Source: Gemmatimonadota bacterium
Lineage (GTDB): Bacteria > Gemmatimonadota > Gemmatimonadetes > Longimicrobiales > Gaopeijiaceae
Length of the DNA: 51,722 nt
Direction of reading: 5' to 3'
Assembly: GCA_028875075.1 (NCBI GenBank)
Contig: JAPPGF010000022.1
Span: 1-51,722, forward strand
The notes beneath the pieces are model-generated. The model was not told the origin of the DNA. It worked only from the letters and a program-made list of their open reading frames with translations, and did not search any database. Made by a program: the position numbers and the translations under genes. Shown piece after piece: positions 50,535-51,722 of the stretch (the stretch's first letter is position 1; each line of letters opens with the position of its first letter).

Positions 50535-51722
50535 ATGGACATCCGGGCCCGGTCCTGGACAACGCCCTCCGGTGTCTCCAATGGACCGCACCGGCCTGGC
50601 CGCCTCGTCGGCGCAGTCGCGGCGGTCGCGATTCTCGTCGCAGCACCGACCGCTTCGGCCCAGGCCCCCCCACCGCCCGAACCCGACTCGGTTGTCAGGT
50701 TGCAGCCGCTGGTGGTGACCGCCAGGAACCGGGAGGAACTCCTTCAGAGCGTCCCGCTGGCGGTCTTCGCCTTGTCCGGTCGTGATCTGGAGCTCGGCCA
50801 GGTCGGAACGACCGATCAGCTCGCCGAGATCATGCCGAACGTCAACTTCAACCATTCCGGCGCTCTCTCAGGAACGAAATCCGCGGCGCAGTTCTACATC
50901 CGGGGCGTGGGGCAGCGTGACTTCTTGCCGGTGACGGATCCCGGAGTTGCAGTCTACGTCGACGGCGTATACGTGCCGCGCTCGGTGGGAGCGATGATGG
51001 ACCTCATCGACGTGGAACGCGTCGAGGTGCTGCGCGGACCGCAGGGGACGCTCTTCGGGCGCAACGCGATTGGCGGAGCCGTGTCGGTGCACTCCAGGAG
51101 GCCGGACGCCGAAGCGCGCAGGAGCATCCGGGCGCAGTTCGGCGACGACCGGATGACGAACCTGACCGCCTCGGCCAACGGTGCCCTGGGGGATGGGCTG
51201 TTCGGGAGCGTGGCGCTGGCTCTCCGCAAGCGGGACGGGTACGTGAGGCGCATCCACGACGGACTCGACATGGGCAACGACAATGGACAGGCGGCCCGCG
51301 GCGCGATCATGTGGCGTCCCTCGGCGACCTTCGAGGTCTTCGGGACGGCCGACTATTCTCGCAGGCGAGAGAACGGGGCGCCCACCGTCAACGGGGGCGT
51401 CAACGACAAGCAGGCCTTTGGGACGTTCGGCAACGCAGCGCTGCCCGGCTGCACCGCGATCGCCGTCAACCCCGATTTCCCCGGAAAGGGGCCGCCGACG
51501 TTCCCCCCGCCCGGACAGGGCGCGGGAGGTGCCGAGGGTTGCTACGGGCCCGACAGTTTCGCCGGGGAGTACATCTCGGAAGGCACCTTTCCGGCATTTG
51601 CCGACCTGGACTCGTGGGGCGCCGGGGCCAGGGTCTCCTGGTCCCCAGGCGGAGGCGTCACGCTCCGCTCTCTCACGGGCTACCGGGGACTGGACATGTG
51701 GAACTCCCGGGACGCGGACAAC
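50535..51722 (+). CDS. TonB-dependent receptor (5' part, runs off the window)
   Basis: 396 codons seen. Signal peptide (VGAVAAVAILVAAPTASAQA). A TonB box-like LQPLVVTARNREE follows, then the plug domain: LLQSVPLAVFALSGRDLELG, TDQLAEIMPNVNFNHSG, AQFYIRGVGQRDFLPVTDPG, VAVYVDGVYVPRSVGAMMDL and VERVEVLRGPQGTLFGRNAI. The barrel then begins. The plug resembles the IRGxGQ/YVDGVYxxR class common in receptors for complex organics in Sphingomonas-like and Gemmatimonadota genomes, not a clear siderophore or B12 type. The 3' half lies outside. Confidence 0.92.
   Translation, partial: MDIRARSWTTPSGVSNGPHRPGRLVGAVAAVAILVAAPTASAQAPPPPEPDSVVRLQPLVVTARNREELLQSVPLAVFALSGRDLELGQVGTTDQLAEIMPNVNFNHSGALSGTKSAAQFYIRGVGQRDFLPVTDPGVAVYVDGVYVPRSVGAMMDLIDVERVEVLRGPQGTLFGRNAIGGAVSVHSRRPDAEARRSIRAQFGDDRMTNLTASANGALGDGLFGSVALALRKRDGYVRRIHDGLDMGNDNGQAARGAIMWRPSATFEVFGTADYSRRRENGAPTVNGGVNDKQAFGTFGNAALPGCTAIAVNPDFPGKGPPTFPPPGQGAGGAEGCYGPDSFAGEYISEGTFPAFADLDSWGAGARVSWSPGGGVTLRSLTGYRGLDMWNSRDADN

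Noticed and set aside
1..51722. CRISPR array, rRNA, complete insertion sequence
   Set aside because: No regularly spaced repeats, rRNA-like sequence or intact transposase with inverted ends was seen.

Overview
The window is a GC-rich bacterial chromosome segment. It combines a SusC/SusD outer-membrane uptake pair, a TonB-dependent receptor, a CBM9/DUF5916-type outer-membrane protein, six-bladed beta-propeller lipoproteins, TRAP transport, c-type cytochrome and many signal-peptide proteins. This mix suggests a Gram-negative from a Gemmatimonadota-like lineage, possibly marine or host-associated. That placement is inferred from gene content; the window has no rRNA or ribosomal protein to test it. 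Coding density is uneven: long intact genes are separated by 0.3-1.1 kb gaps, several of which hold recognisable gene relics (AlpA, RecQ HRDC, HicA, IS5 transposase, DinB, RND efflux pump, a beta-barrel end).

Layout. 1-1.2 kb: relics and a truncated small membrane protein. 1.2-8.5 kb: secreted calcineurin-like phosphoesterase, an exported glycine-rich protein, a DUF6526 protein, a TPR protein, a HicBA module with a frameshifted toxin gene, an Ada DNA-repair regulator and a Rap1a/Tai-like exported protein. 9-14.2 kb: DUF5916 outer-membrane protein, cytochrome c, and a tightly overlapping NAD-salvage pair (nicotinate phosphoribosyltransferase and a nicotinamidase-like hydrolase). 14.7-21.1 kb: a Fic protein with an AbiEi-like front, VanZ, HAD dehalogenase, a beta-barrel, a PLP decarboxylase and an endonuclease-like membrane protein. 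21.4-24 kb: a visibly less GC-rich island with a SEC-C zinc protein, an IS5 relic and a DUF6998 nuclease-like protein. 24.4-30 kb: membrane proteins, an AAC(3)-I-type acetyltransferase, rhodanese, DinB and RND relics, a propeller lipoprotein and a BrnTA module. 30.3-50 kb: a transport-rich region.

The most striking feature is three paralogous NCS2-type permeases (30288-32039, 42960-44711, 48215-49987). Each carries the same extra ~140-residue cytosolic C-terminal domain, which looks like a degenerate RsbW/GHKL-type domain. One is translationally coupled to a PLP decarboxylase, one leads a TRAP transporter operon, and one stands convergent to SusD/SusC. Membrane and substrate-binding positions differ between them, which suggests substrate divergence. 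This family is the best candidate in the window for an undescribed transport-signalling system.

Other genes in this region are gamma-glutamyltransferase-like, DUF1015, tRNA-Arg(CCT), SDR, YciI and the 5' part of a TonB receptor that runs off the right edge. All identifications come from reading motifs; no database search was run.
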